DNA of 9,260 bases from CAYRKT01 sp964425005 (GTDB lineage Bacteria > Synergistota > Synergistia > CAYRKT01): NCBI GenBank assembly GCA_964425005.1, contig CAYRKT010000061.1, positions 1 to 9,260 on the forward strand, read 5' to 3'. Positions 1-7,820 of this stretch are shown one piece after another. Position 1 is the stretch's first letter, and each line of letters opens with the position of its first letter. The position numbers and the translations under genes were made by a program. Below the pieces are notes generated by a model. It was not told where the DNA came from. It made no database searches and worked only from the letters and a program-made list of their open reading frames with translations.

Positions 1-70
1 CCACCTCCCCCACCTCTCCCAGCCGCGATAAGCCCCCAGCGGGGTCGAGGTCGCCCTTCAAGATCCTCAA
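1..70 (-). CDS. 5' end of an unidentified divergent gene (partial)
   Basis: This frame stays open from a TTG start at 70-68 to the window edge and gives about 23 residues beginning MRILKGDLDPAGGL. The start was chosen because a strong Shine-Dalgarno sequence, GAGGAGGTG on the minus strand (85-77), lies 6 bases upstream of it. The codons resemble those of the neighbouring genes (AGG, GAG, GTG, CTC). The gene points away from radA, and a possible promoter lies at 103-131. The visible piece is too short to recognise a family. The opposite strand is also open here in two frames but reads as low-complexity Pro/Ser-rich peptide without a start signal, so the minus reading is preferred. Confidence 0.5.
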   Translation of the reverse strand, partial: MRILKGDLDPAGGLSRLGEVGEV

Positions 71-76
71 CGGGTC

Positions 77-85
77 CACCTCCTC
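77..85 (-). promoter_or_regulatory. Ribosome binding site of the divergent gene
   Basis: The minus strand reads GAGGAGGTG, a near-perfect anti-16S match, 6 bases before the TTG codon at 70-68. It is the main evidence that a gene starts here and that TTG is the start codon. Confidence 0.55.
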
Positions 86-102
86 GGGACTTTTCTTTTA
101 AT

Positions 103-131
103 ATGCTATCGTGATTAAAAGGGGAAAACAA
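103..131 (-). promoter_or_regulatory. Possible promoter for the divergent left-edge gene
   Basis: On the minus strand TTGTTT (131-126) and TAGCAT (108-103) are separated by 17 bases, a plausible sigma-70-type -35/-10 pair. Transcription would start near position 96 and leave a short leader containing the ribosome binding site at 85-77. The stretch is AT-rich compared with its surroundings. The match is only moderate. No equally convincing promoter for radA was found on the plus strand. Confidence 0.35.
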
Positions 132-169
132 GGCTTCTTGTCGGCCGATCCCTGTTGTAAAATTTCACC

Positions 170-176
170 GGGAGGT
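170..176 (+). promoter_or_regulatory. Ribosome binding site of radA
   Basis: GGGAGGT lies 6 bases before the ATG at 183. It supports that start over the upstream in-frame GTG at 111, which has no such site and would add 24 residues unlike any RadA N-terminus. Confidence 0.75.
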
Positions 177-182
177 CGGTCG

Positions 183-1526
183 ATGCCCTCGAGGGAGGAG
201 AAGCTCTACCGCTGCTCCGCTTGCGGCTACAGGTCCGCCTCGTGGATGGGGAGGTGTCCATCCTGCGGGGCCTGGAAGAGCTTCGAGGAGGCCCTGTCGG
301 AGGCGGCAGAAGACCCCATCGGCGAAGGGGAGATCGAGAGGCTTTCGCTGGACGGCTTTTCCCCGCACCCCTCTCGCATCGCCACGGGTTCCGCTGAGCT
401 CGACAGGGTCCTGGGCGGCGGGCTGGTCCCCGGAAGCGCCCTCCTGCTCTCGGGGGAACCGGGGGTGGGAAAGAGCACCCTGCTCCTCCAGGTGGCCGAC
501 GCCGTGGCCCTTTCGACCGGCAGGAGGGCGGTGTACGCCACCGGCGAGGAGTCGGTCCACCAGGTGGGGGAGAGGGCCGCGCGCATGGGCTTGAAGAACC
601 CATCGGTGGAGGTGATCGCCTCTTCGAAGGCGGAGGTCCTGCTCCGCGCCGCGGGCAGCGGGGTCGGCCTCCTGGTGGTGGACTCGGTCCAGACGGTGGG
701 TAGCTCCAAGCTGGACTCCCCCCCGGGCACGCCCTCCCAGGTGAGGGCGGTGGCCGAGCTCTTCGTGAGGAGCTGCAAGGAGCGGGGTTTCCCCCTGTTC
801 CTGGTGGGCCACATCACCAAGGAGGGGCTGATAGCCGGTCCCAAAGCGCTGGAGCACCTGGTGGACGTGGTGCTCCAGATGGAGGGGGAGAGGAGCGGTT
901 CCCTGAGGGTGCTCAGGTCGCTCAAGAACCGCTTCGGCCCCACCGACGAGCTGGGCCTCTTCGAGATGACGGAGGAGGGACTCAAACCCATAGAGAACCC
1001 CTACGAGCACTTCGTGAGCCCCGGGGAGGCCCCGGGCGCAGCGGTGGCCTCCCTGATGGAGGGGAGGCGTCCCCTCTTCCTGGAGGTGCAGGCCCTCCTG
1101 TGCCAGAGCGCCTTCCCATACCCTCGCCGGGTGGCCTTCGGCCTTAGCTCCAGCAAGCTGCTCATACTGCTCGCGGTGCTGGAGCAGAGCCTGGGTCTGA
1201 AGAGGCTTCGGAACATGGACGTTTACGTTAACGTATCGGGGGGCATAAGGCCTTCCGATCCGGCGATAGACCTGGCGGTTTGTGCCTCGGTGATCTCGGC
1301 GCTCGAGGGCTTTCCCCTCAGCAAGGGATGGGCCTTCTGCGGGGAGGTGGGGCTCTCCGGGGAGGTCAAGAGGGCAAGGGGCATGTCCTCGAGGCTCAAG
1401 GAGGCGAGAAGGCTCGGGTTCAAGGCGGTCTGGGCGAACTCCGACGAGGCGGACGGGACGCTCGCCCGCGCCAGGGACCTGAGGTCTTTGGCCAACGCCA
1501 TCAGAGGGGGAGGTGATGGGCGATGA
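183..1526 (+). CDS. radA: DNA repair protein RadA (Sms), RecA-like ATPase
   Basis: RadA is a cytoplasmic RecA-family ATPase that helps process recombination intermediates, promoting branch migration. The protein is 447 residues, a normal length for the family. Its domains are in the usual order: an N-terminal zinc finger with Cys11, Cys14, Cys25 and Cys28; a RecA-like core with Walker A GEPGVGKST at 91-99 and a Walker B-like strand LLVVDSVQ at 163-170; the RadA signature KNRFG at 248-252; and a C-terminal Lon-protease-like domain from about 280, including SGGIRPSDPAIDLAV near 352-366. The ATG at 183 is chosen because GGGAGGT precedes it and the zinc finger begins nine residues later. The stop codon overlaps the start of the next gene (ATGA at 1523-1526), so radA heads the cluster. 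Confidence 0.96.
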   Translation: MPSREEKLYRCSACGYRSASWMGRCPSCGAWKSFEEALSEAAEDPIGEGEIERLSLDGFSPHPSRIATGSAELDRVLGGGLVPGSALLLSGEPGVGKSTLLLQVADAVALSTGRRAVYATGEESVHQVGERAARMGLKNPSVEVIASSKAEVLLRAAGSGVGLLVVDSVQTVGSSKLDSPPGTPSQVRAVAELFVRSCKERGFPLFLVGHITKEGLIAGPKALEHLVDVVLQMEGERSGSLRVLRSLKNRFGPTDELGLFEMTEEGLKPIENPYEHFVSPGEAPGAAVASLMEGRRPLFLEVQALLCQSAFPYPRRVAFGLSSSKLLILLAVLEQSLGLKRLRNMDVYVNVSGGIRPSDPAIDLAVCASVISALEGFPLSKGWAFCGEVGLSGEVKRARGMSSRLKEARRLGFKAVWANSDEADGTLARARDLRSLANAIRGGGDGR

Positions 1527-2860
1527 GGAGAGCGTCTTCACTGGCCGCGCTACTGCTGACCTTCGCCCTGGCCGGATGGGCAGCAGCGGCGGAGGAGCCC
1601 TCCGCCAGGGAGGTCAGGAGGGTCCTCAAGGTGAACTTCAAGGGAGTCATAGGGGTCGTCATGTCCTCGTACCTCTCCGAGGCCATAGCGGAGGCCGAGA
1701 GGGGCGGATACGACGCGGTCCTGCTGGAGATCGACACCCCCGGGGGGCTCGTGAGCTCCACCAGGGAGATGGTCTCGGCCATCATGAACTCGAAGGTGCC
1801 GGTGATAGCCTGGGTGGCCCCGGCGGGGTCCCGGGCTGCCTCGGCGGGCTCCTTCGTGGTGATGGCCTCCCACGTGGCTGCCATGGCCGAGGGTACCCAC
1901 ATAGGGGCGGCCCATCCGGTGACCGCGGGCGGCGGGGACATAGAGCAGAAGGAGATGAACAGGAAGATCACCAACGACCTAGCCTCCCTCATGAGGAGCC
2001 TCGCCGAGACCAGGGGCAGGAACGCCAGGGTGGCCGAGGGGATGGTCTACGAGTCGAAGTCCTTCACCGCCAAGGAGGCGCTGGAGGCCAACCTGGTGGA
2101 CCTGGTGGCCAGCTCCGCCGAGTCGTTGATGGCCGCCCTCGACGGCAGGGAGGTGGCGCTGGGACAGGACAGGGTGGCGTTCAGGGTCCAAGACCCGTCG
2201 GCGGTGGAGTTCGCCGAACATCGGATGAGCGCCAGGGAGAGGGCCCTGGAGGTCATATCCCGTCCGGACGTGGCCTATCTGCTCCTCATAGCCGGGATCT
2301 ACGCCCTGGCCTTCGAGTTCTTCACCCCCGGCTTCGGGGTGACCGGCATAACGGGCGTGATCCTCATCCTCGCGGGGGCCTACGGGCTCCAGATGCTCCC
2401 GGTCAACTACGCCGGGATAGCGCTGCTGCTGGTCGGGATGGCCGCCCTTTTAGCGGACCTTCACTTCGGCAGTATAATACTATCCATAGCTGGGGTCCTG
2501 GCGATGATGCTGGGAGGCATCATAACCTTCAGGACACCTGGAGGGGAGCTCCTGCGGCAGTCCATGCAGGCCCTCATAGGCGGGGTTTTGGCCATAAGCC
2601 TCCTGTTCCTGCTGGCCGTTGGGGCGGTCCTGAAGACCATGAAGAGGCCGCCCAAGACGGGGGCTGAGGGCCTGGTGGGGGCGGTGGCCAAGGTCATGTC
2701 CAGGGTGGACGCAGTCGGCGGGACCGTCTCCTGCCACGGGGAGATATGGAGGGCCAGGCTCTCCGGGCAGGGGAGCCTGGAGGAGGGCTCAAGCGCCAGG
2801 GTGGTGGCTGTGGAGGGACTCACCCTGGTGGTGGAGCCTTGCGATAAGGACGAGAGTTAG
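1523..2860 (+). CDS. NfeD/STOPP-family membrane serine protease (ClpP-class, full-length type)
   Basis: This is a 445-residue membrane-bound protease of the NfeD (stomatin operon partner) family. Residues 1-23 look like a signal peptide ending in an Ala run. Residues 30-235 form a ClpP/SppA-like domain. Ser107 in RAASAG is the likely nucleophile and Lys148 in NRKITND the likely general base; their 41-residue separation matches the Ser97/Lys138 dyad known for the archaeal homologue PH1510. About five hydrophobic segments follow (near 251-268, 273-290, 297-312, 316-335 and 346-371). A C-terminal NfeD OB-fold-like domain occupies about 378-440. The start overlaps the radA stop by 4 bases, indicating translational coupling. 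The next gene is the slipin this family is expected to accompany. Known homologues cleave the C-terminal hydrophobic part of the partner stomatin; that this enzyme does so is inference. Confidence 0.93.
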   Translation: MRRASSLAALLLTFALAGWAAAAEEPSAREVRRVLKVNFKGVIGVVMSSYLSEAIAEAERGGYDAVLLEIDTPGGLVSSTREMVSAIMNSKVPVIAWVAPAGSRAASAGSFVVMASHVAAMAEGTHIGAAHPVTAGGGDIEQKEMNRKITNDLASLMRSLAETRGRNARVAEGMVYESKSFTAKEALEANLVDLVASSAESLMAALDGREVALGQDRVAFRVQDPSAVEFAEHRMSARERALEVISRPDVAYLLLIAGIYALAFEFFTPGFGVTGITGVILILAGAYGLQMLPVNYAGIALLLVGMAALLADLHFGSIILSIAGVLAMMLGGIITFRTPGGELLRQSMQALIGGVLAISLLFLLAVGAVLKTMKRPPKTGAEGLVGAVAKVMSRVDAVGGTVSCHGEIWRARLSGQGSLEEGSSARVVAVEGLTLVVEPCDKDES

Positions 2861-2870
2861 AAAGGGGTGA
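2861..2870 (+). promoter_or_regulatory. Ribosome binding site of the slipin gene
   Basis: AAAGGGGTGA is close to the ideal AAGGAGGTGA and ends 5 bases before the ATG at 2876. It favours that ATG over the in-frame GTG at 2867, which lies inside the site. Confidence 0.65.
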
Positions 2871-2875
2871 GAGGG

Positions 2876-3658
2876 ATGTACTATCTGGCGGACATGCTGG
2901 CCAGCCTGGGATCCTACATAGGGGTGCTGGTGGTGGTCCTGGTTTTCCTGAGCACCGCCGTCAAGGTGATCCCCGAGTACCAGAGGGGGGTGGTGTTGAG
3001 GCTCGGGAGGCTGGTGGGCGCCAAGGGGCCTGGGCTCATAATCCTCATACCCTTCGTGGACAGGTTGATAAAGGTGGACCTCAGGGTCATAACCCTGGAC
3101 GTCCCGGTACAGGAGGTGATAACCAGGGACAACGTCCCCATAAAGGTCAACGCCGTCGTCTACTTCAGGGTGATGGATCCGGTCAAAGCGGTGCTGGAGG
3201 TGGAGAACTTCCTGGCCGCCACATCCCAGCTCTCCCAGACCACCCTCAGGTCCGTGGTGGGCCAGGCGGAGCTGGACGAGGTGCTCGCCGAGAGGGATAA
3301 GATCAACGTGGAGCTCCAGAGGATAATAGACGAGCGGACCGATCCCTGGGGGATAAAGGTCAGCGCCGTGGAGGTTAAGGAGCTGGAGCTCCCCGAGGGG
3401 ATGAAGAGGGCCATGGCCAGACAGGCGGAGGCCGAGAGGGAGAGGAGGGCCAAGATAATCAACGCCGAGGGCGAGTTCCAGGCGGCCGAGAAGCTGGCTG
3501 AGGCGGCCTCCATAATAGCCAAGTACCCGCAGGCCCTGCAGCTCAGATACCTGCAGACCCTCAGGGAGGTGGCCAGCGAGCGGAACTCCACCACCATCTT
3601 CCCGCTGCCCATAGACCTGGTGATACCCTTCTTGAAGAAGGAGGACAGGGGAATTTAA
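2876..3658 (+). CDS. SPFH/PHB-domain slipin (prokaryotic stomatin)
   Basis: This 260-residue protein is a prokaryotic stomatin, a membrane-anchored scaffold that oligomerises on the inner face of the membrane. One hydrophobic anchor spans about residues 12-28. The SPFH/PHB domain follows, with the family patterns GPGLIILIPFVDRL (51-64), DNVPIKVNAVVYFRV (85-99) and DERTDPWGIKVSAVEVK (152-168). An Ala/Glu/Arg-rich helix that is probably coiled coil covers about 176-215, including AEAERERRAKIINAEGE. The C-terminus has a short hydrophobic stretch (239-253), comparable to the region that NfeD-type proteases cut in archaeal p-stomatin. The gene lies 15 bases after the NfeD gene and 4 bases before trkA. 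This pairing with NfeD is among the most conserved bacterial and archaeal gene neighbourhoods. Which membrane protein it organises is unknown; the adjacent Trk channel is a candidate. Confidence 0.93.
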   Translation: MYYLADMLASLGSYIGVLVVVLVFLSTAVKVIPEYQRGVVLRLGRLVGAKGPGLIILIPFVDRLIKVDLRVITLDVPVQEVITRDNVPIKVNAVVYFRVMDPVKAVLEVENFLAATSQLSQTTLRSVVGQAELDEVLAERDKINVELQRIIDERTDPWGIKVSAVEVKELELPEGMKRAMARQAEAERERRAKIINAEGEFQAAEKLAEAASIIAKYPQALQLRYLQTLREVASERNSTTIFPLPIDLVIPFLKKEDRGI

Positions 3659-3662
3659 GGCC

Positions 3663-5045
3663 ATGAAGATAGTGATAGTGGGCGCTGGAAACGTGGGCTA
3701 CACCCTGGCCAGCTACCTCCTGGAGGAGGGTCACGACATAATAATGGTCGAGGCGGACGACGAGCGGGCCGAGAGGGCCGAGGCCAACCTGGACGTGCTG
3801 GTCATCAGGGGGAACGGGGCGAGGCCGGCGGTCCTGGAGAAGGCCGGCATAAAGCCCGGCACCGACGTGGACGTCCTGGTGGCGTGCACCGGGGTGGACG
3901 AGTCCAACATCCTCTCGTGCCTCATAGCCAAGCGCTGCGGCGTTAGGAGGGTGATAGCCAGGAGCAGGAACCTGGAGTTCACCGACGACTCCTTCTGGGC
4001 CGAGTCGCTGGGGATAGACTACATGATCTCCCCCGAGAGGAGCATAGCCAAGGAGATAGAGCACGTGCTGAGGGTCAAACCCTCCACCCACTACCTGGAG
4101 CTCGCCGACGGGAGGGCGCTGCTGTACTCCATGAAGGTGAGCCCCACATCCCCCATGGTCTCGAAGAGCCTGCGGGAGGTGGGCAGGGCGAACCCTGGGC
4201 TTCGGGTGAACGTGGTGCTGGTGGAGAGGGAGGGGGAGGAGATCGTCCCCAACGGGGACACGGTGGTCCAGGCCGAGGACATCCTCTACCTGGTCACCAC
4301 CAGGGAGCACGTGAAGAGGCTGGAGGAGCTCTTCCTGGGGGGAAAGAGCAAGCCCCTGCGCAGGGTCGTGATAGTGGGAGGGGGCAAGATAGGCTACAGG
4401 CTGGCCATGCAGCTCGAGTCCAGCAGGGAGGAGTTGGAGATAAAGATAATAGAGAAGAACCCCGACAAGTGCATGAGGATATCCCAGGAGCTCTCCAAGA
4501 CCATGGTGATAAACGGCGACGGCACCGACCTGGCCACCCTGGAGGCGGAGGAGGTGGGAGGGGCGGACGCCTTCATCACCACCACCCAGCAAGACGAGGT
4601 AAACCTCCTGTCGGCCGCGCTGGCCCACTCGCTGGGAACCGAGAAGTCGATAGCGGTGGTGAGGAAGATGGACTACATGAAGCTGGTGGACCACCTCCCC
4701 TTGAGCTCCATAATAAACTTCTACGAGAGCATGGTGAGCTCGATCCTCTCCGAGATCAGGAGCTTCTCCGGAAGGGCGAGCCGGGTGAGCATCCTAGAGG
4801 ACGTGGAGTCCAGCGTCCTGGAGATCGAGGCCGAGGCGGGGGCCCCGGCGGTGGGGGTGCCCCTGAGGGAGGCCAAACTCCCCAAGGGGGTGATACTCGC
4901 CTGCATCCTGAAGAAGTCCGGCGAGATCGTCATACCCAGGGGGGATGACGTGGTGGAGCCGGGCGACAGGGTGACCTCCTTCGTCTCGGACGAGCTGCTG
5001 GACAGGGCGAGACAACTGTTCTCCAGGAGGGCTAAGGCCGCTTGA
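3663..5045 (+). CDS. trkA: Trk potassium uptake regulatory subunit TrkA (tandem RCK)
   Basis: TrkA is the cytoplasmic NAD(H)- and nucleotide-binding ring that gates the TrkH potassium channel. The 460-residue protein has the classic duplicated layout. A first Rossmann RCK_N domain has GAGNVG at 7-12 and an acidic residue (Glu30) at the end of the second strand, and is followed by a TrkA_C domain at about 140-225. A second Rossmann domain has GGGKIG at 239-244, followed by a second TrkA_C domain at about 372-455. Both dinucleotide-binding glycine motifs are intact, so both halves probably bind ligand. The ATG at 3663 follows the slipin stop by 4 bases, with only a weak ribosome binding site, and the final TGA overlaps the trkH start. 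This implies coupled translation across the cluster. Confidence 0.96.
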   Translation: MKIVIVGAGNVGYTLASYLLEEGHDIIMVEADDERAERAEANLDVLVIRGNGARPAVLEKAGIKPGTDVDVLVACTGVDESNILSCLIAKRCGVRRVIARSRNLEFTDDSFWAESLGIDYMISPERSIAKEIEHVLRVKPSTHYLELADGRALLYSMKVSPTSPMVSKSLREVGRANPGLRVNVVLVEREGEEIVPNGDTVVQAEDILYLVTTREHVKRLEELFLGGKSKPLRRVVIVGGGKIGYRLAMQLESSREELEIKIIEKNPDKCMRISQELSKTMVINGDGTDLATLEAEEVGGADAFITTTQQDEVNLLSAALAHSLGTEKSIAVVRKMDYMKLVDHLPLSSIINFYESMVSSILSEIRSFSGRASRVSILEDVESSVLEIEAEAGAPAVGVPLREAKLPKGVILACILKKSGEIVIPRGDDVVEPGDRVTSFVSDELLDRARQLFSRRAKAA

Positions 5046-6484
5046 GGCTTGGAGCAGTCCTGAGGGTGGTTGGGGCTCTCCTCATAGTCGTATCCACCTT
5101 CATGCTATGGCCCCTCCTCTGGTCGATCCTCTATCGCCAGCCGGACAGGGACGCCTTCATCGGCTCCATAGTCATAGGGTATGCCTCCGGATACGCCCTG
5201 ATGCTCTACCCCCAGGAGGAGGTGGAGCTTCGAAGCCGCGAGGCCTTCGCGGTGGTGGTGCTGGGCTGGTTCTTCTCGGCTCTCCTGGGGGCTTTGCCCT
5301 TCCACTTCTGCGGATACAGCCTCACCGACGCCTTCTTCGAGAGCATGTCGGGCTTCACCACCACCGGGGCCAGCATCATGGCGGACATAGAGTCCAACCC
5401 CAGGGGTTTGCTCTTCTGGCGAAGCCTGACCCACTGGCTCGGGGGGATGGGGATAATAGTCCTCTCCCTGGCCATCCTCCCCTTCCTCGGGGCGGGCGGA
5501 ATGGAGCTTTACAAGGCGGAGGTCCCGGGGCCGGTGGCGGAGAAGCTCACCCCCAGGATCAGGCAGACCGCCATGCTCCTGTGGGGGGTTTACGCGATCC
5601 TGTCGGCGGCCGAGTGCCTGCTGCTGTGGCTCGGAGGGATGAACCTCTACGAGGCATTGACCCACACCTTCGGGACCATGGCGACGGGGGGGTTTTCTCC
5701 CCTCAACAAGAGCATCGGCCAGTACGGCAGCGCCTACTTCGACTGGGTGATCACCCTCTTCATGTTTCTGGCGGGCTGCAACTTCACCCTGCACTACAGA
5801 GCCCTATTCCAGAGGGACTTCGGCTCCTACCTCAGGGACCACGAGTTTCGCTTCTTCCTGGGGGTCGTGGTCTTCGGAAGCCTCTCGGTAGCCATCTCCC
5901 TCCTGGTGCACCACCTGTACTCCTCGCCCCTCGAGGCGATCAGGTACTCCACCTTCCAGGTGGTCTCGATACTCACCACCACCGGATACGTGACGGCCGA
6001 CTTCGAGGGTTGGCCCGACTACGCTCAGGCCCTCCTGCTCCTGCTCATGTTCGTCGGGGGCTGCGCGGGCTCGACGGGGGGCGGGATCAAGGGCATAAGG
6101 ATCCTGCTCCTGGCGAAAAGGGCCCACCTGGAGCTCCAAAAGCTCCTGCACCCCAAGGCGGTCATGTCCACTAGGCTCGGCAGGAGCGTGGTGGAGGAGA
6201 GGATCGTCAACGCCGTCATGGTCTTCTTCTTCCTCTACCTCCTGGTCTTCTCCCTGGCCACCCTGGCCATGGCCGCCCTGGGCATGGACCTCCTGAGCTC
6301 CATCGCCAGCGTCGCGGCCACCCTCAACAACATAGGTCCGGGGCTGGGTTCGGTGGGGCCCATGGACAACTACGCCCACGTGCCCGCCTTGGGCAAGTGG
6401 ATACTCTCTTCCTGCATGCTCATGGGAAGGTTAGAGCTCTACGCCTGCCTGGTCCTGCTGCTCCCCTCCACCTGGGAGAAGTGA
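5042..6484 (+). CDS. trkH: Trk potassium uptake channel subunit TrkH
   Basis: TrkH is the membrane channel subunit for potassium uptake and works with the TrkA ring. At 480 residues it has typical family length. The four pore-loop selectivity filters are all visible: TTTGAS at 106-111, TMATGGFS at 212-219, ILTTTGYVT at 310-318 and NNIGPGLG at 429-436. The glycine-rich intramembrane loop after the third filter (GGCAGSTGGGIKG, 339-351), which gates ion flow in known TrkH structures, is present. An Arg in the last helix (Arg463, MGRLELY) matches a conserved position. The start is a TTG whose last two bases are shared with the trkA stop (TTGA), with AGGAGG about 11 bases upstream. A GTG at 5066 is a less likely alternative that would trim eight residues. 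It is the last gene of the cluster and ends just before a hairpin. Confidence 0.95.
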   Translation: MRLGAVLRVVGALLIVVSTFMLWPLLWSILYRQPDRDAFIGSIVIGYASGYALMLYPQEEVELRSREAFAVVVLGWFFSALLGALPFHFCGYSLTDAFFESMSGFTTTGASIMADIESNPRGLLFWRSLTHWLGGMGIIVLSLAILPFLGAGGMELYKAEVPGPVAEKLTPRIRQTAMLLWGVYAILSAAECLLLWLGGMNLYEALTHTFGTMATGGFSPLNKSIGQYGSAYFDWVITLFMFLAGCNFTLHYRALFQRDFGSYLRDHEFRFFLGVVVFGSLSVAISLLVHHLYSSPLEAIRYSTFQVVSILTTTGYVTADFEGWPDYAQALLLLLMFVGGCAGSTGGGIKGIRILLLAKRAHLELQKLLHPKAVMSTRLGRSVVEERIVNAVMVFFFLYLLVFSLATLAMAALGMDLLSSIASVAATLNNIGPGLGSVGPMDNYAHVPALGKWILSSCMLMGRLELYACLVLLLPSTWEK

Positions 6485-6493
6485 GCAAAACAA

Positions 6494-6519
6494 GCGCGGA
6501 AGGCTTGAGCCTTCCGCGC
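6494..6519. terminator. Hairpin terminator between convergent trkH and argG
   Basis: A perfect 11-bp stem (6494-6504 with 6509-6519) closes a TTGA tetraloop. Read on the minus strand, the stem is followed by TTGTTTT (6493-6487), a reasonable U-tract for ending argG. Read on the plus strand, it is followed only by CCCTTTA, a weak U-tract for ending trkH. It probably serves both genes, with better function for argG. It occupies most of the 76-base gap between the two stop codons. Confidence 0.8.
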
Positions 6520-6560
6520 CCTTTAGGGGGGAGGAACGTAAGGATCCGTGGCTGTCGAGC

Positions 6561-7811
6561 TCAGACGTTCAGCATGAACCTGGAGAGCTTCTCCTCGGAG
6601 TACATGGCGTCCTCCAGGATGTGCCTCTCCGCCCAGGTCCTTATGGGAAGACCCCATATCTTTATGAAGCCAGCCGCAGCCCTGTGGTCGAAGGCGTCCT
6701 CCTTGGAGTAGGTGGCCAGGTCGTGCTTGTAGAGGGAGTCCGTCTCGGAGGCAAGGCCCACCACGGTGCAGCTTCCCTTGTACAGCTTCACCCTCGCCTT
6801 GCCGTTCACCCACTGCTGGGTGTAGTCGAAGAAGACGTCCAGGGCCTGCTTGAGGGGGGAGTACCAGTAGCCCGTGTAGACCAGCTCGGCGTACCTGGGC
6901 TCCACCGAGGCCTTGAAGGCCAGGAGCTCCTTGCTAAGGGTGAGGCTCTCGATCGCCCTGTGGGCCTCCAGGATTATCTTCGCCGCGGGGGCCTCGTAGA
7001 CCTCCCTCGACTTGAAGCCCACCAGCCTGTCCTCTATCATGTCTATCCGGCCGACCCCGTTCTCCCCTCCCACCTTGTTCAAGAGCTCCAGGATCGACAG
7101 AAGGCTCATCCTCTCGCCGTCCACGGCCACCGGGAGGCCGCCCTCGAACTCTATCTCCATGTAGGTGGGCCTATCGGGGGCTTCCAGGGGGTCCACGGTC
7201 CACTCGAACGCGTCGGAGGGCGGCTCCACCCAGGGGTCCTCCAGCGGACCGCACTCGATGCTCCTGCCCCAGACGTTAACGTCTATGCTGTAGGGGCTGC
7301 TCTTGGTCACGTCCACGGGGATGCCGTACTGCAAAGCGTAGTCTATCTCCTCCTCCCTGCTCATCCCCCAGTCCCTTACGGGAGCCAGCACCTTGAGGGT
7401 GGGGTCCAGAGCGGCCACGGAGACGTCGAACCTCACCTGGTCCTGCCCCTTCCCGGTGCAACCGTGGGCCACGTAGCCGGCCCCCTCCTTCTTGGCGAGC
7501 CACACCAGGTACTTGCTTATGAGGGGCCTGGATATGGAGGCGGAGAGGGGGTATTTGCCCTGGTAGAGCCCGTTGGCCTTTATTATCGGGGCCACGTAAC
7601 CAGACACGAACTCCTCCCTCAGGTCGAAGACGTAGGCCTCCAAAACCCCCACCCTCAGGGCCTTGTCCCTCACCCTCTGGAGGTCCACCGGCTGGCCCAC
7701 GTCGGCCGTGAAGGTTATCACCTCGTAGCCCTGCTCCTGAAGCCAGAGCGCCGCCACCGAAGTGTCGAGGCCCCCGGAGTAAGCCAAGACCACCTTTTCC
7801 TTCCCATCCAT
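6561..7811 (-). CDS. argG: Argininosuccinate synthase
   Basis: ArgG joins citrulline and aspartate using ATP to make argininosuccinate, the second-last step of arginine synthesis, in the cytoplasm. The protein is 416 residues, slightly long because of a tail after the usual C-terminal helix. Family motifs are present: the PP-loop SGGLDTS at 12-18, HGCTGKGQDQVRF at 116-128, the SSPYSIDVNVWGRSIE region at 171-186, and DRLVGFKSREVYEAP at 261-275. The ATG at 7811 is chosen because GGAGGTG lies 9 bases upstream. The longer frame would begin at a TTG at 7841 inside the terminator tail. Twenty of its 21 Arg codons are AGG. It stands alone: argH and other arg genes are not in the window. A T-box leader controls it. 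Confidence 0.97.
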   Translation of the reverse strand: MDGKEKVVLAYSGGLDTSVAALWLQEQGYEVITFTADVGQPVDLQRVRDKALRVGVLEAYVFDLREEFVSGYVAPIIKANGLYQGKYPLSASISRPLISKYLVWLAKKEGAGYVAHGCTGKGQDQVRFDVSVAALDPTLKVLAPVRDWGMSREEEIDYALQYGIPVDVTKSSPYSIDVNVWGRSIECGPLEDPWVEPPSDAFEWTVDPLEAPDRPTYMEIEFEGGLPVAVDGERMSLLSILELLNKVGGENGVGRIDMIEDRLVGFKSREVYEAPAAKIILEAHRAIESLTLSKELLAFKASVEPRYAELVYTGYWYSPLKQALDVFFDYTQQWVNGKARVKLYKGSCTVVGLASETDSLYKHDLATYSKEDAFDHRAAAGFIKIWGLPIRTWAERHILEDAMYSEEKLSRFMLNV

Positions 7812-7820
7812 CACAGAACG

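Noticed and set aside
135..163. Promoter for radA using TAAAAT at 158-163
   Set aside because: TAAAAT is a good -10, but the nearby TTGTCG (138-143) is only 14 bases away, the 17-base position reads TTCTTG, and transcription would start inside the ribosome binding site.
111..182. N-terminal extension of RadA from a GTG at 111
   Set aside because: It adds 24 residues before the zinc finger, has no ribosome binding site, and overlaps the AT-rich intergenic region; the ATG at 183 has GGGAGGT at ideal spacing.
165..1541. Long minus-strand open frame opposite radA, and similar antisense frames opposite nfeD, slipin, trkA and trkH
   Set aside because: These come from GC-rich codon structure on the other strand; their translations are low-complexity (Pro, Arg, Gly, His, Leu) and match no family, while the sense frames are clear known proteins.
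2867..2875. GTG start for the slipin
   Set aside because: The GTG lies within the Shine-Dalgarno-like AAAGGGGTGA and adds only three residues; the ATG at 2876 has correct spacing to it.
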